64,000 nt of DNA from assembly GCF_013141695.1 (NCBI RefSeq), contig NZ_WHNY01000090.1, forward strand, positions 1 to 64,000. The letters are read 5' to 3'. Positions within the stretch are counted from its first letter, which is position 1, and each line of letters starts with the position of its first letter. The stretch is from Paenibacillus plantarum (lineage in GTDB: Bacteria > Bacillota > Bacilli > Paenibacillales > NBRC-103111). The notes under the pieces were generated by a model that saw only the letters and a program-made list of their open reading frames with translations, had not been told where the DNA came from and did no database searches. A program made the position numbers and the translations under genes. Positions 46,524 through 54,699 of the stretch are shown one piece after another.

Positions 46524-47879
46524 TTAAACGCCTACAGCGAGCCTTACTTCTCGCTTGCGAATACCCGTACCCAATCTATAAATATTGTCCCCTTGAATAT
46601 CTACAAAAGCGTTGCGCGTATCGATAATCGGCACGCCAAGCTCCGCAAGTTCACGGTTGTTGAAGCAACGGTGATTCGTGATGAGCACCATGCCGTCATA
46701 TTCGGCAAAAGCGGACAGATCGTAGTTAACAGACTGTACCGTCTCACCATCTTTATCGAGGAAGGAAACGGCATGTGGGTCGTAATAGTCCACTTTAGCT
46801 CCGCTCTCCCGAAGAAGCTCGTACAGCTCCAGCCCTGGCGATTCACGAAGATCATCCACATCCGGCTTATACGCCATACCTAGAATAAGAATCTTCGAAT
46901 TGCGGATGGATTTGGCATACATATTGAGAATCTGCGAAGCTTTATAGCGGACATACTCCGGCATATTATCATTGATGGATTGCGCCAGCTCGATAAACTT
47001 ACTGTAGAAGCGGAATTCCTTCGCTTTCCACGATAAATACATCGGATCCAGCGGAATGCAGTGACCGCCGATGCCAGGTCCTGGATGGAACGGCATAAAG
47101 CCAAACGGCTTCGTCGACGCAGCCTTAATGACCTCCCAGACATCGATGTCCATTTTGTCACACATCATGGCCATTTCATTAATGAACGCAATGTTAATAC
47201 TGCGGAACGTATTTTCCAGCAGCTTGGACATCTCCGCTACTTTCGGTGAGGAAACAGGTACGACATCCTTCACGACATGGCTGTATAAGGTTACACCGAG
47301 GTCGATGCACGCTTCCGTCGTACCCCCGATAACTTTTGGCGTATTAAACGTATTGAATTTAGGATTACCCGGATCGACCCGCTCCGGCGAGAAGCAGAGG
47401 AAGAAATCCTTGCCCACCTTAAGTCCTTGCGCTTCCAGCTCGAACTGGATAAGCTCCTCCGTCGTTCCCGGATAGGTCGTGCTCTCCAAGATAATCAAAG
47501 CTCCGCGCTTGAGATTTTTCTTAATTTCCCGGACGACACTCTGAATATAAGAGGTATCTGGATCTTGGTTTTCACTGAGTGGCGTCGGTACGCAGATGGA
47601 GATGGCATCCAGCCTTTGAACCGTATGGTAGTCATCCGTCGGAATAAATCGACCGGACTCGATGGCTTTCACCACTTCTTCGCTCGGAACGTCTTGAATA
47701 TACGACTTGCCGCTTTGAAGGGACTCTACCTTCCGGAAATCGAGATCGATGCCGTATACCGTAAACCCGCCCTTCGCCATCTCCATGCATAAAGGAAGGC
47801 CTACATAGCCGAGACCGATGACCCCGATTTCGGCCGTTTTTGTCTGAAATTTATATTTTAATTGGTTATATGCGTTCAT
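46524..47879 (-). CDS. UDP-N-acetylhexosamine dehydrogenase (WbpA/WecC class)
   Basis: The 451-residue protein has the Rossmann GLGYVGLPL, ESTTYPGTTEE, catalytic Cys in PGPGIGGHCIPLDP (about 271) and a second Rossmann domain (ILGMAYKPDVDDLRESP). The GGHCIPLDP and WKAKEF pattern fits the UDP-GlcNAc/UDP-ManNAc 6-dehydrogenase branch, whereas UDP-glucose dehydrogenases have GGSCFPKD. In this operon UDP-GlcNAc is the expected substrate, giving UDP-GlcNAc uronate. GAGGGTGG precedes the ATG. Confidence 0.9.
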   Translation of the reverse strand: MNAYNQLKYKFQTKTAEIGVIGLGYVGLPLCMEMAKGGFTVYGIDLDFRKVESLQSGKSYIQDVPSEEVVKAIESGRFIPTDDYHTVQRLDAISICVPTPLSENQDPDTSYIQSVVREIKKNLKRGALIILESTTYPGTTEELIQFELEAQGLKVGKDFFLCFSPERVDPGNPKFNTFNTPKVIGGTTEACIDLGVTLYSHVVKDVVPVSSPKVAEMSKLLENTFRSINIAFINEMAMMCDKMDIDVWEVIKAASTKPFGFMPFHPGPGIGGHCIPLDPMYLSWKAKEFRFYSKFIELAQSINDNMPEYVRYKASQILNMYAKSIRNSKILILGMAYKPDVDDLRESPGLELYELLRESGAKVDYYDPHAVSFLDKDGETVQSVNYDLSAFAEYDGMVLITNHRCFNNRELAELGVPIIDTRNAFVDIQGDNIYRLGTGIRKREVRLAVGV

Positions 47880-47910
47880 TATGATTCCACCCTCTCGTGT
47901 TTCTCGTTTA

Positions 47911-48726
47911 TTAGCTCAGACGGGAACTTAGTTTTTTGATTCTCCACTCCAGCTCCGAAATGGAGAAGGGCTTCGTCACATAATCGGATGCGCCTAATTC
48001 AAAAGCACGATCCATACTTTTCGGCAGCTGCTTATCCGTAAGAACGATGACTTGTCCTTCGCCGGCATAATCCCTCTTGATTTTGTCGATCAACTGGTAC
48101 CCGTCAAGAATCGGCAGGTTTAGCTCCGTGATCACCAAGTTCGGCATTGTTTTCTCAAATTTCTCGAGCGCTTCACTCCCGTCCTTGGCCTCTTCAACCT
48201 TGTAACCGTTGATCTCAAGCCGCAGCTTGACGAACTCTCGGCTCACCTCGTCCGGATCGGCGATGAGAATCGATGTAATTCCCTGCTGAACCCCATGATT
48301 CATGAACAGGTGAATATCTCGGCTCTCCCCTTTCCCTTGCAGCGTTGTTTGGAGCAGCTGTGACATGGACTGTTCCGTCAACTCCCCACTCTCTGGGAAG
48401 CTGGCGACGACTGTCTGACCTTCGAGCAAATTTTGCTGCTCCAGGAACTCTTTGAGCACGAGCGATGCATAATGGGTATCGATAAGCTTTTGCCCAGACA
48501 GAACGATTCCGAGAAGGCCACTTTGATCCAAGTAAAAGCAATGAAGAGGTGCCTCCGGCTCAAAGCCACTCACATAGGACTGCATTTGTTCCAGTACCTT
48601 CTGGCCCACCACTGCGCATGGCGCAAGGATCATTCCGTAGGGAGCACCCTTTTCATAGGAAGCCTGAACTCTTTCTGCTAATTGCAACATTGCTTCTTGA
48701 ATCGGATCATGAACTAGTACCGCCAT
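47911..48726 (-). CDS. Pseudo-receiver protein with degenerate GGDEF-like N-terminus
   Basis: The 271-residue protein has a C-terminal receiver domain (about 150-271) with the acidic pair region ADPDE, Thr in VLTDK and Lys in TKPF, but the phospho-acceptor strand reads VITELNLP, with Glu201 in place of Asp. It therefore cannot be phosphorylated normally and may be locked in an active-like state. Residues 1-140 have the size and hydrophobic pattern of a GGDEF domain without GGDEF or RxxD motifs; that assignment is tentative. The ATG at 48726 is used because AGGAG is eight bases upstream, while the GTG at 48735 abuts it. Between the dehydrogenase and synthase genes it probably controls the synthase. 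Confidence 0.8.
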   Translation of the reverse strand: MAVLVHDPIQEAMLQLAERVQASYEKGAPYGMILAPCAVVGQKVLEQMQSYVSGFEPEAPLHCFYLDQSGLLGIVLSGQKLIDTHYASLVLKEFLEQQNLLEGQTVVASFPESGELTEQSMSQLLQTTLQGKGESRDIHLFMNHGVQQGITSILIADPDEVSREFVKLRLEINGYKVEEAKDGSEALEKFEKTMPNLVITELNLPILDGYQLIDKIKRDYAGEGQVIVLTDKQLPKSMDRAFELGASDYVTKPFSISELEWRIKKLSSRLS

Positions 48727-48759
48727 CTTCTCCACTCCTCTTATCTTTGTATAGGATTG

Positions 48760-50208
48760 CTATTTATTAAAATTGGTACGGACCATCGTTCCCCACGAAT
48801 TGTTATTACGCAGGAATTGGACATGTCCGCTTAACCGCCACCAAACACCAATTTGCCGATAACCTGCAAACATCAGGAGCGAATACAAGAGCATTTTGTT
48901 CAGGTCACGCAGCTTGGGATATCGACTGAAGGCCGCCTCTTCAATAAATAAGGCCCCCAGGCTTAAGGTAAAGCAGGAAAATAAATTGACTAACGAAAAG
49001 ATCACGACCGTGTGCCAATCCGTCATATTCAGCATCCAGTAACCCAATATTGCCAACAGGCCGCTAAGGCGGAAATACGGATTCAGTGTTTCAAACACAA
49101 TGTTATAGGGAAGTGTCAGCAACCCGAAAATTTTGTATTTCGGACGCAGCACCATGTGAATACCTTCTTCAATCATATTTTTCAGATTTCCACGCCCCCA
49201 GCGCTTGCGCTGGCTGCTCAAGATCCGGTACGAATCTGGTGCTTGTGTCCAGCAAACGGCATCTGGGCAAAACGCTACCCGGTATGGAATTTTATTGTCC
49301 AAACAGTAACGATGAAGCTTAATGACAATGTTCATATCCTCACCAGGGTAGCCACCACGGTAACCGCCGACGGCGATGATCTTTTCTTTTTGAAACACAC
49401 CGAAGGCTCCTGAAATAATAATGAGTCCATTAACGGCGCTCCAACCGATCCTGCCGCCGAGGAAAGCTTTCGTATATTCGACGTGTTGCAGCGCCGGCAG
49501 CAGCTTACGAGGAAATTGAACATCCTTCACAATGCCATCTTCCACCGTGCAGCTGTTCACGATTCGAACATTGCCCCCAACGGCGACCGTTTCTTCGGGG
49601 TTCTCCATGTAGACCCGGGCAATCCGTGTTAAGGCATCCTTTTCAAGCAAAGAGTCCGCATCAATCGTTGAAATCAACGCATAGTGGGAAAGGTTAATTC
49701 CAGCGTTTAACGAATCCGCCTTCCCTCCATTCTCTTTATCTACCAAATATAGATTGGGATACTCGGAATTATGGTACACCCCTCTGACTTTTCCGGTCTT
49801 AATGGAGCTGGAAAGCACCGGATGAAGGAGCTCCAGATTGAATTCTTCAATCATGCACTTCAAGGTCCCATCCTGTGAACCGTCATTGACGACGATCACC
49901 TCATACTCTGCATAATTGAGCGCCAGCAGTGACCTGACGTTCTCAATAATGGTTAACTCCTCGTTATAGGCCGGTACCAACAGGGAAACTGGCGGAAGCT
50001 GACTGGAACTGGATAGCTTATTGATTCGATTGTACTGAATTCCCCGCTTGATCGAGAAAATATGCCGAATCGAGAATCCAAAGATAAAATAATAGAGCAG
50101 TGTGACGAGAATAACGTAAAAGATCGCGACATAGCTGTAATAGAGCAAAAACTCCCTTAACCCGTGCAGGAATGAATCCAACACTACTTGATATCCGAAA
50201 ACCCACAT
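48760..50208 (-). CDS. Processive membrane glycosyltransferase, GT2
   Basis: The 482-residue protein has membrane helices at about 20-45 and several at 360-450, and between them a GT2 catalytic domain: VSLLVPAYNEE, VVNDGSQDGT, DxD in STIDADS (about 184), GEDMN and the QRKRWGRG motif (329-336) of QxxRW type that marks processive synthases such as hyaluronan, chitin, PNAG and cellulose synthases. It is the likely polymerase and exporter of the operon. AGGAGGG lies ten bases before the ATG. There is no PilZ domain. Confidence 0.93.
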   Translation of the reverse strand: MWVFGYQVVLDSFLHGLREFLLYYSYVAIFYVILVTLLYYFIFGFSIRHIFSIKRGIQYNRINKLSSSSQLPPVSLLVPAYNEELTIIENVRSLLALNYAEYEVIVVNDGSQDGTLKCMIEEFNLELLHPVLSSSIKTGKVRGVYHNSEYPNLYLVDKENGGKADSLNAGINLSHYALISTIDADSLLEKDALTRIARVYMENPEETVAVGGNVRIVNSCTVEDGIVKDVQFPRKLLPALQHVEYTKAFLGGRIGWSAVNGLIIISGAFGVFQKEKIIAVGGYRGGYPGEDMNIVIKLHRYCLDNKIPYRVAFCPDAVCWTQAPDSYRILSSQRKRWGRGNLKNMIEEGIHMVLRPKYKIFGLLTLPYNIVFETLNPYFRLSGLLAILGYWMLNMTDWHTVVIFSLVNLFSCFTLSLGALFIEEAAFSRYPKLRDLNKMLLYSLLMFAGYRQIGVWWRLSGHVQFLRNNNSWGTMVRTNFNK

Positions 50209-50223
50209 GTTTACGCAACCCTC

Positions 50224-51393
50224 CTATACGACACGATAGATACGTTTAGACCTGTGAAATACTTTGTCATAGGTGTACATCAGTGTGTTATATTGCATGA
50301 GCTTATCCCAATTGTGCAGCTGCATAGACAGATGCTTGATCTCATCATCAATTAGCTGCTGCATGAACTGCCCTCGTTCGACACCTTGAACCGCTGCTGC
50401 GCGCTCACAAAGCGCCACCATACCTTCTTCTCCCATACGTAGCAGCCCTTTGGCCGACGCATACACGATTCGCTGATCGGCATCACTCAGACTGGTTGTC
50501 ATCAGCTCGATGTAAGCCGTACTTTTGATGTCGGCCAAAGTCTCTATCGTCAATCGGCGAATGCCCAGATTGGGATGACTCAACAGCTTACTAACAACGT
50601 TCTTAGGCAGCAAACGGGAGCTTTTCAGATACAAATCCACCGCTTTGATTTGAATGTCCTCATGCTTGGAATCCATGAGACGATAAACCGCAGAAGCTGC
50701 TGCCGGATCTGTGTAGACATTGAGCCCAATCAGCCCAATCCGAACGTAAGCTGGATCCTGACGACTCACATAGCCCGTGTACAAGGAACCGGCATCCACG
50801 TCCGAGTCCGCGATCATATCCACAATCAGTTCGTAGCATTTCTTGTTGTGCTGAAGCAGCGTCTGAACCATGGCTCCGAGCTCCTGCTGGCTGCGGGCAC
50901 ACTTGGCGACAGCTCGGGCTACCACAAACAGAGACGAATTGAGCGGATGCACCTTTAACATGTCCAGTAAAAACGGTACCGCCTCCTTCACCCGCATGCA
51001 TCCCAAATGATAAGCGGCATCCAGCTTCACCGGATAAGATCGGCTGCTCAAGCGTTCCATATGGTGCTGCACGAGCCCCAAATCTACGCAAAGCTGGGCC
51101 AGCTTGTGCCGCTGTTCGCCGGAGAAGATTTCCATCATATCATTCAGCTTCTCTTGCATTGCGTCTCTTTCCACCGGATTCATCTTCCAGGGAGGGACTC
51201 TTAACGGCTCTGTCCCATCCAGATTCGCTTGCACATAAGTCGAGTAATCCTTAAACTTCGTTTGGAAGCGGTCGTTCAGCTTTCTCTTTCTTATACTTCT
51301 CATCTTGATGGCATAAATGATGACCACACAAACCAGATTAAAAGCCAAAATAATATATAACGCTTGTATGGCTGCATTAAGATTGGTGTACAC
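50224..51393 (-). CDS. Membrane-anchored HEAT-repeat protein
   Basis: The 389-residue protein has one N-terminal membrane helix (about 8-30) followed by a cytoplasmic basic stretch and an array of HEAT-like helical repeats (AAYHLGCMRVKEAVPFLLDML, RIGLIGLNVYTDPAAASAVYRLM, GIRRLTIETLADIKSTAYIELM). HEAT arrays serve as scaffolds. Placed 16 bp ahead of the synthase gene it may hold the synthase complex together. The start is a GTG at 51393 with AGGAG nine bases upstream. Confidence 0.85.
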   Translation of the reverse strand: MYTNLNAAIQALYIILAFNLVCVVIIYAIKMRSIRKRKLNDRFQTKFKDYSTYVQANLDGTEPLRVPPWKMNPVERDAMQEKLNDMMEIFSGEQRHKLAQLCVDLGLVQHHMERLSSRSYPVKLDAAYHLGCMRVKEAVPFLLDMLKVHPLNSSLFVVARAVAKCARSQQELGAMVQTLLQHNKKCYELIVDMIADSDVDAGSLYTGYVSRQDPAYVRIGLIGLNVYTDPAAASAVYRLMDSKHEDIQIKAVDLYLKSSRLLPKNVVSKLLSHPNLGIRRLTIETLADIKSTAYIELMTTSLSDADQRIVYASAKGLLRMGEEGMVALCERAAAVQGVERGQFMQQLIDDEIKHLSMQLHNWDKLMQYNTLMYTYDKVFHRSKRIYRVV

Positions 51394-51412
51394 ACCTGCA
51401 CTCTCCTCTTCT

Positions 51413-53650
51413 TTAACTGCTCGATGGAACGGTACTGGTAACGGGTCCGTTGATCTTATGCAACGCCTCTTTCATGATGTAGTAACTTTGTTTCGGCCGT
51501 TCCACATATTTCACCTTATCTTCCCATCCCTGCCATGTGTATAGCGGCATCGCGGATACCGGAACCGGCTGCGCCGCAGCGGAGTTATCCCGACCAACGA
51601 CCCCATCATTCTTCACAATCCATGGAACAAAGCGAACACCTTTCACGTGCGTCATTTCAAATTTATTTTTACTCGGCAGGTTGTAGTTGATAACGCTCAG
51701 CGAGCTTGGATCGCTGAATCCCAGCAGCATCCACGGTATGCGCATTTCGAGCACATCCCCTTGAACCTGCCACATTGCCTTCGAATTGTAATCAGGACGC
51801 GCCGGATCGCTATAGCCTCTCTCTAAAAGGCCAACCTCTACATCCCCGAAGGGGTGGTCAACCCGGGAGTCGGGATGTTCCAGCAGATAATTGACAGCCA
51901 GCTTCCAAGGTTTAAAAATCCCCGAGTCATCCAGCTTTTCCTTCGGATCGATGTTCGGCAGCCCGGAACGTTCATACATGCGGGCATGGATATCGTAATT
52001 GGAAGCGATCGTTATGCGGCTTTTATTTTCATCCGACAGCTCAATCAATGTTTCCAATCCTTCATCCAGTGTCATGCCGTGAAGCTCCGGTCCGTGGCGA
52101 TTACCACCAGGCAGCGTATCCGCCCCGAAGTAGATGCTTTCCTTCGACGGGTCAAATGGCTCAGTTAGCTTGGCCTGCAAGTACAGGTAGCCTTCGTCCT
52201 GTGTGGCCCAAATCTCCTCAAACCCGGGAGCCTGCACATCGAGCTTCGTCTTATCCTTCAACTTGTTCCAATCCGAGGCGTCCCCATCGATGTGAATATC
52301 ATCGTCTTTGCTCGGGAACATCCCGAGTACCCCGAAGAACGACTCATTCGTCAACGTGTTATACCAGTACGCCCGGCGATCCGCTTCATCATAGCGTTGC
52401 GTGTTCCACGTCTTCTTAAACCATTCGTCCTGCCACGTGAACAAAATCGCTCCAGAGTAGCCGGACCCGTGAATCTGCTGCAGTAAGTCCGTATCGATCT
52501 CTCCCTGCTGCTTCTCGCTATGACCGCCCTGATTGCGGCCGAGCGTTCCCAAGTGGGCTACACCGACAGAAGCCGGCACACCATACTCCGTAATCATGAC
52601 CGGCAGATTGGGATGCGCTGCTTTTAATTTATTCAGGTAGGTGAGGTAACTATCTGGTTCTCCTTTGCTGTTGGTCATTTCCTGAAACGACTTATCAAAT
52701 GCAAAGAAGTCCGGATAATAGGGATACACATGATACGAGGCAAAATAGCCCGCCTCCCAATTAGCCGCCTCGATATGCGTCGGATCGACACTAACCAGAT
52801 CCTCTTCAACCAGCGGCTCTCCCGGATGCGTGAGCGGATCCGTCGTTACCCAATTGGCGAAAGCCATGGGATGCTGCCAGCCATACTGAATTTCCGTTTG
52901 CGCCGCCGTGTCGACCATCAAGGCCAGCCACTTTTCAAAAGCGCTCGCTCCCGGTTTATTCCGGAAATATTTCCCGTCATAGTCTGGGGTGTCCTTATGC
53001 AAATCATTGGTCCCCTTCACCATCTTCGGATCCCATTCCGTCCCAATAATCCAGCCCATAAGATAAGGACCTGCATTATAGGTATAGGTGCCTCCTGCTT
53101 TTCCCGAATGTGGTTCAGGCGTGAGTGTCGTTTTGCCATAGACCGCCGAAACCGCGTCTTTAATCTCTTGCTCGAACTTTTGCTTAATCTTAGGATCGAA
53201 GGCATCTTGCCCTTCAATCAGCTGTTCCTCGGGGCTCCATACACCCTGAAGGAAGAAAAGCGGATCTTTCTGATGTTTCATGTTGTATTTGGAAAGCGCC
53301 TCGTAAAACTCGGGCATCATGATCGTATACACCCGGATGACATTCGCCCCCATGTCCTGAATCATCCCAAACCATCTCTCATACTCGTCCTCTGAAATGA
53401 TCAGTTCACCAGGAAAATGTCCAGGGATCGTCGCCCCCATATTAATTCCCTTGGCAAAATAGGGCTGCCAGGCTTCATTCGTGTATTCTTCTACATTCGT
53501 TCCTTGTGTCTTAAACTTCACATGTATGCCGCTAGCCAGCGTCGTGCTTTCGATTCTGACCAAAAGCGGACGCAGCCAATAATAAAGCGCACCGGCTACA
53601 ATCACGAGCACAAGACCTAATCTCACCAACAATTTGAGCCACTTGCTCAT
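51413..53650 (-). CDS. Membrane-anchored glycosidase-like protein with C-terminal CBM9/DOMON-like domain
   Basis: The 745-residue protein begins with a membrane helix (about 8-27) and an extracellular TIM barrel of the clan-A type (GH2/GH5-like): KGINMGATIPG, GANVIRVYTIM, IIGTEWDP with the possible acid Glu (about 206) and VMITEYGVPAS with the possible nucleophile Glu (about 353). From about 450 on there is a beta-sandwich module like CBM9/DOMON. It is the first gene of the exopolysaccharide operon and may trim or release the polymer, as glycosidases in other synthase-dependent systems do. The ATG at 53650 has AAGGTG six bases upstream. Confidence 0.82.
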   Translation of the reverse strand: MSKWLKLLVRLGLVLVIVAGALYYWLRPLLVRIESTTLASGIHVKFKTQGTNVEEYTNEAWQPYFAKGINMGATIPGHFPGELIISEDEYERWFGMIQDMGANVIRVYTIMMPEFYEALSKYNMKHQKDPLFFLQGVWSPEEQLIEGQDAFDPKIKQKFEQEIKDAVSAVYGKTTLTPEPHSGKAGGTYTYNAGPYLMGWIIGTEWDPKMVKGTNDLHKDTPDYDGKYFRNKPGASAFEKWLALMVDTAAQTEIQYGWQHPMAFANWVTTDPLTHPGEPLVEEDLVSVDPTHIEAANWEAGYFASYHVYPYYPDFFAFDKSFQEMTNSKGEPDSYLTYLNKLKAAHPNLPVMITEYGVPASVGVAHLGTLGRNQGGHSEKQQGEIDTDLLQQIHGSGYSGAILFTWQDEWFKKTWNTQRYDEADRRAYWYNTLTNESFFGVLGMFPSKDDDIHIDGDASDWNKLKDKTKLDVQAPGFEEIWATQDEGYLYLQAKLTEPFDPSKESIYFGADTLPGGNRHGPELHGMTLDEGLETLIELSDENKSRITIASNYDIHARMYERSGLPNIDPKEKLDDSGIFKPWKLAVNYLLEHPDSRVDHPFGDVEVGLLERGYSDPARPDYNSKAMWQVQGDVLEMRIPWMLLGFSDPSSLSVINYNLPSKNKFEMTHVKGVRFVPWIVKNDGVVGRDNSAAAQPVPVSAMPLYTWQGWEDKVKYVERPKQSYYIMKEALHKINGPVTSTVPSSS

Positions 53651-53740
53651 CCTATTCACCTTCGATTATTTGCTGAGTTCATCTGTCTATTGCCATGGTA
53701 CGACAGGAAAGTGCAATTGTCTGTTTTCAAAGTGTTAAAC

Positions 53741-53819
53741 ATTGTGATCAATTGAACATGATTGTGTTCGTTGTTGGAACTTTGTTATTAAAGAGTTAAA
53801 AGATTGTGAGAGGATTGTT
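53741..53819. promoter_or_regulatory. Phased ATTGTG array upstream of the exopolysaccharide operon
   Basis: ATTGTG occurs at 53741, 53761 and 53803, TTTGTT at 53781 and ATTGTT at 53814. Spacings of 20, 20, 22 and 11 are close to multiples of one helical turn, as expected for a regulator binding along one face. The region lies 90-170 bases before the first gene. The regulator is not known. Confidence 0.35.
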
Positions 53820-53828
53820 AAAATGGAA

Positions 53829-53860
53829 AAAAACACCTAATTTAAGCATTAGGTGTTTTT
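53829..53860. terminator. Bidirectional terminator upstream of the exopolysaccharide operon
   Basis: AAAAACACCTAAT pairs perfectly with ATTAGGTGTTTTT. It shields the operon from transcription arriving from the right. Confidence 0.8.
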
Positions 53861-54046
53861 CAACTAATCTATTCATTTCATCAATAATCAGTTATCCCTA
53901 TTATTTTGGCGCTTCTGTTTCATATTCTAATTCTATTGATCTACCAATTCATATTTATCCATCTCCTTTTCATTTTACAGTGCTTGTTATCTGCCAGATG
54001 ACACTATATAAGTAGGAAAGGACATGGACATGAACATGAGAAAAAC

Positions 54047-54063
54047 CTGAGGCTCTGCCTCAG
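54047..54063 (-). terminator. Short hairpin with T-tail
   Basis: CTGAGG pairs with CCTCAG and the minus strand continues with GTTTTTC. Weak intrinsic terminator. Confidence 0.5.
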
Positions 54064-54219
54064 ATCCTTAGTAAAAACCCAATCTGATGTGTATAGGGAG
54101 GGTTGTCAATGTTTCAAATATTCTTCCCAAACCTAGAGAGTATGGCGAAAAGAGGATGGTTGAATTTTCTAACAGACATGACAGCCTCTAATAGCTAAAA
54201 ATGAGGCCGTTGTGATTTT

Positions 54220-54353
54220 TAATGGACACCAGAGGCGTTATTGACTGATTTGTGTGCCAACATGCGTGGCAAGGGACTGAATAACGGCCGTGGCGTCCGT
54301 TAGCATTTGGACTCCCTGCTTTTCTTATTAAATAACGGCTCCCCTGTCCGTAA
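54220..54353. repeat. Three copies of a 24-bp palindromic intergenic repeat
   Basis: Copies at 54220-54243 (plus), 54279-54304 (minus) and 54330-54353 (minus) share the consensus TAACGGAC-N6-GCCGTTATT. The half-sites CGGAC... and GCCGTTA allow imperfect hairpins. They look like a short dispersed repeat family. Confidence 0.5.
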
Positions 54354-54532
54354 CTCAGAAAAAATGAAAGCTAACCTTGCATCACAACTGGTTCCCTATG
54401 CTGCTCTTATCCCAACAGCAACGGTTAGCTTAGGTGAAGTCTTCCTACTATCCATTTTTTAGAAAGGGGGGCCTCTTTCACAACACCCCTAATGTGATTC
54501 TCGTAAACCCCAAACATATAAATTCTTATCTT

Positions 54533-54653
54533 TTGAGAAAAGCTTCTATCGAAGTCCTTCGAGGATGCACGACCGCGTTTTAAATGTTGTTTTTATCGCC
54601 AATAAGAATTTGTTCTTCCGAGTATCGGAAACTTATAAATTCTTATGTGGTAA
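54533..54653 (-). ncRNA. Structured repeat element, copy B
   Basis: This stretch is homologous to 8672-8793. On the minus strand the outer stem is ATAAGAATTT with AAATTCTTAT and the inner hairpin TTCCGA-TAC-TCGGAA, both different in sequence from copy A but still paired. It begins in the T-tract of the terminator behind the SLH repeat-protein gene, the same position as copy A. A further ATAAATTCTTAT stands just outside at 54518-54530 and could compete for the same strand. No gene lies directly downstream. Confidence 0.55.
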
Positions 54654-54658
54654 AGAAA

Positions 54659-54677
54659 ACGTTGATTCGCTCAACGT
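54659..54677 (-). terminator. Terminator of the SLH repeat-protein gene
   Basis: ACGTTGA pairs with TCAACGT and the minus strand continues TTTTCTTTA. It lies 22 bases after the stop. Confidence 0.75.
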
Positions 54678-54699
54678 CTTCTTCATTACTCTTTAGGTT

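Larger units (their letters stand above)
53651..54699. other. 1-kb intergenic region with repeats and terminators
   Basis: No convincing gene is present. It holds the upstream region of the exopolysaccharide operon with an ATTGTG array (53741-53819), two hairpins (53829-53860, 54047-54063), three copies of a 24-bp palindromic repeat (54220-54353), and structured element copy B (54533-54653). Confidence 0.7.

Noticed and set aside
53806..54015. 69-codon open frame on the plus strand
   Set aside because: It has no RBS, runs through a bidirectional terminator and shows no protein-like pattern.
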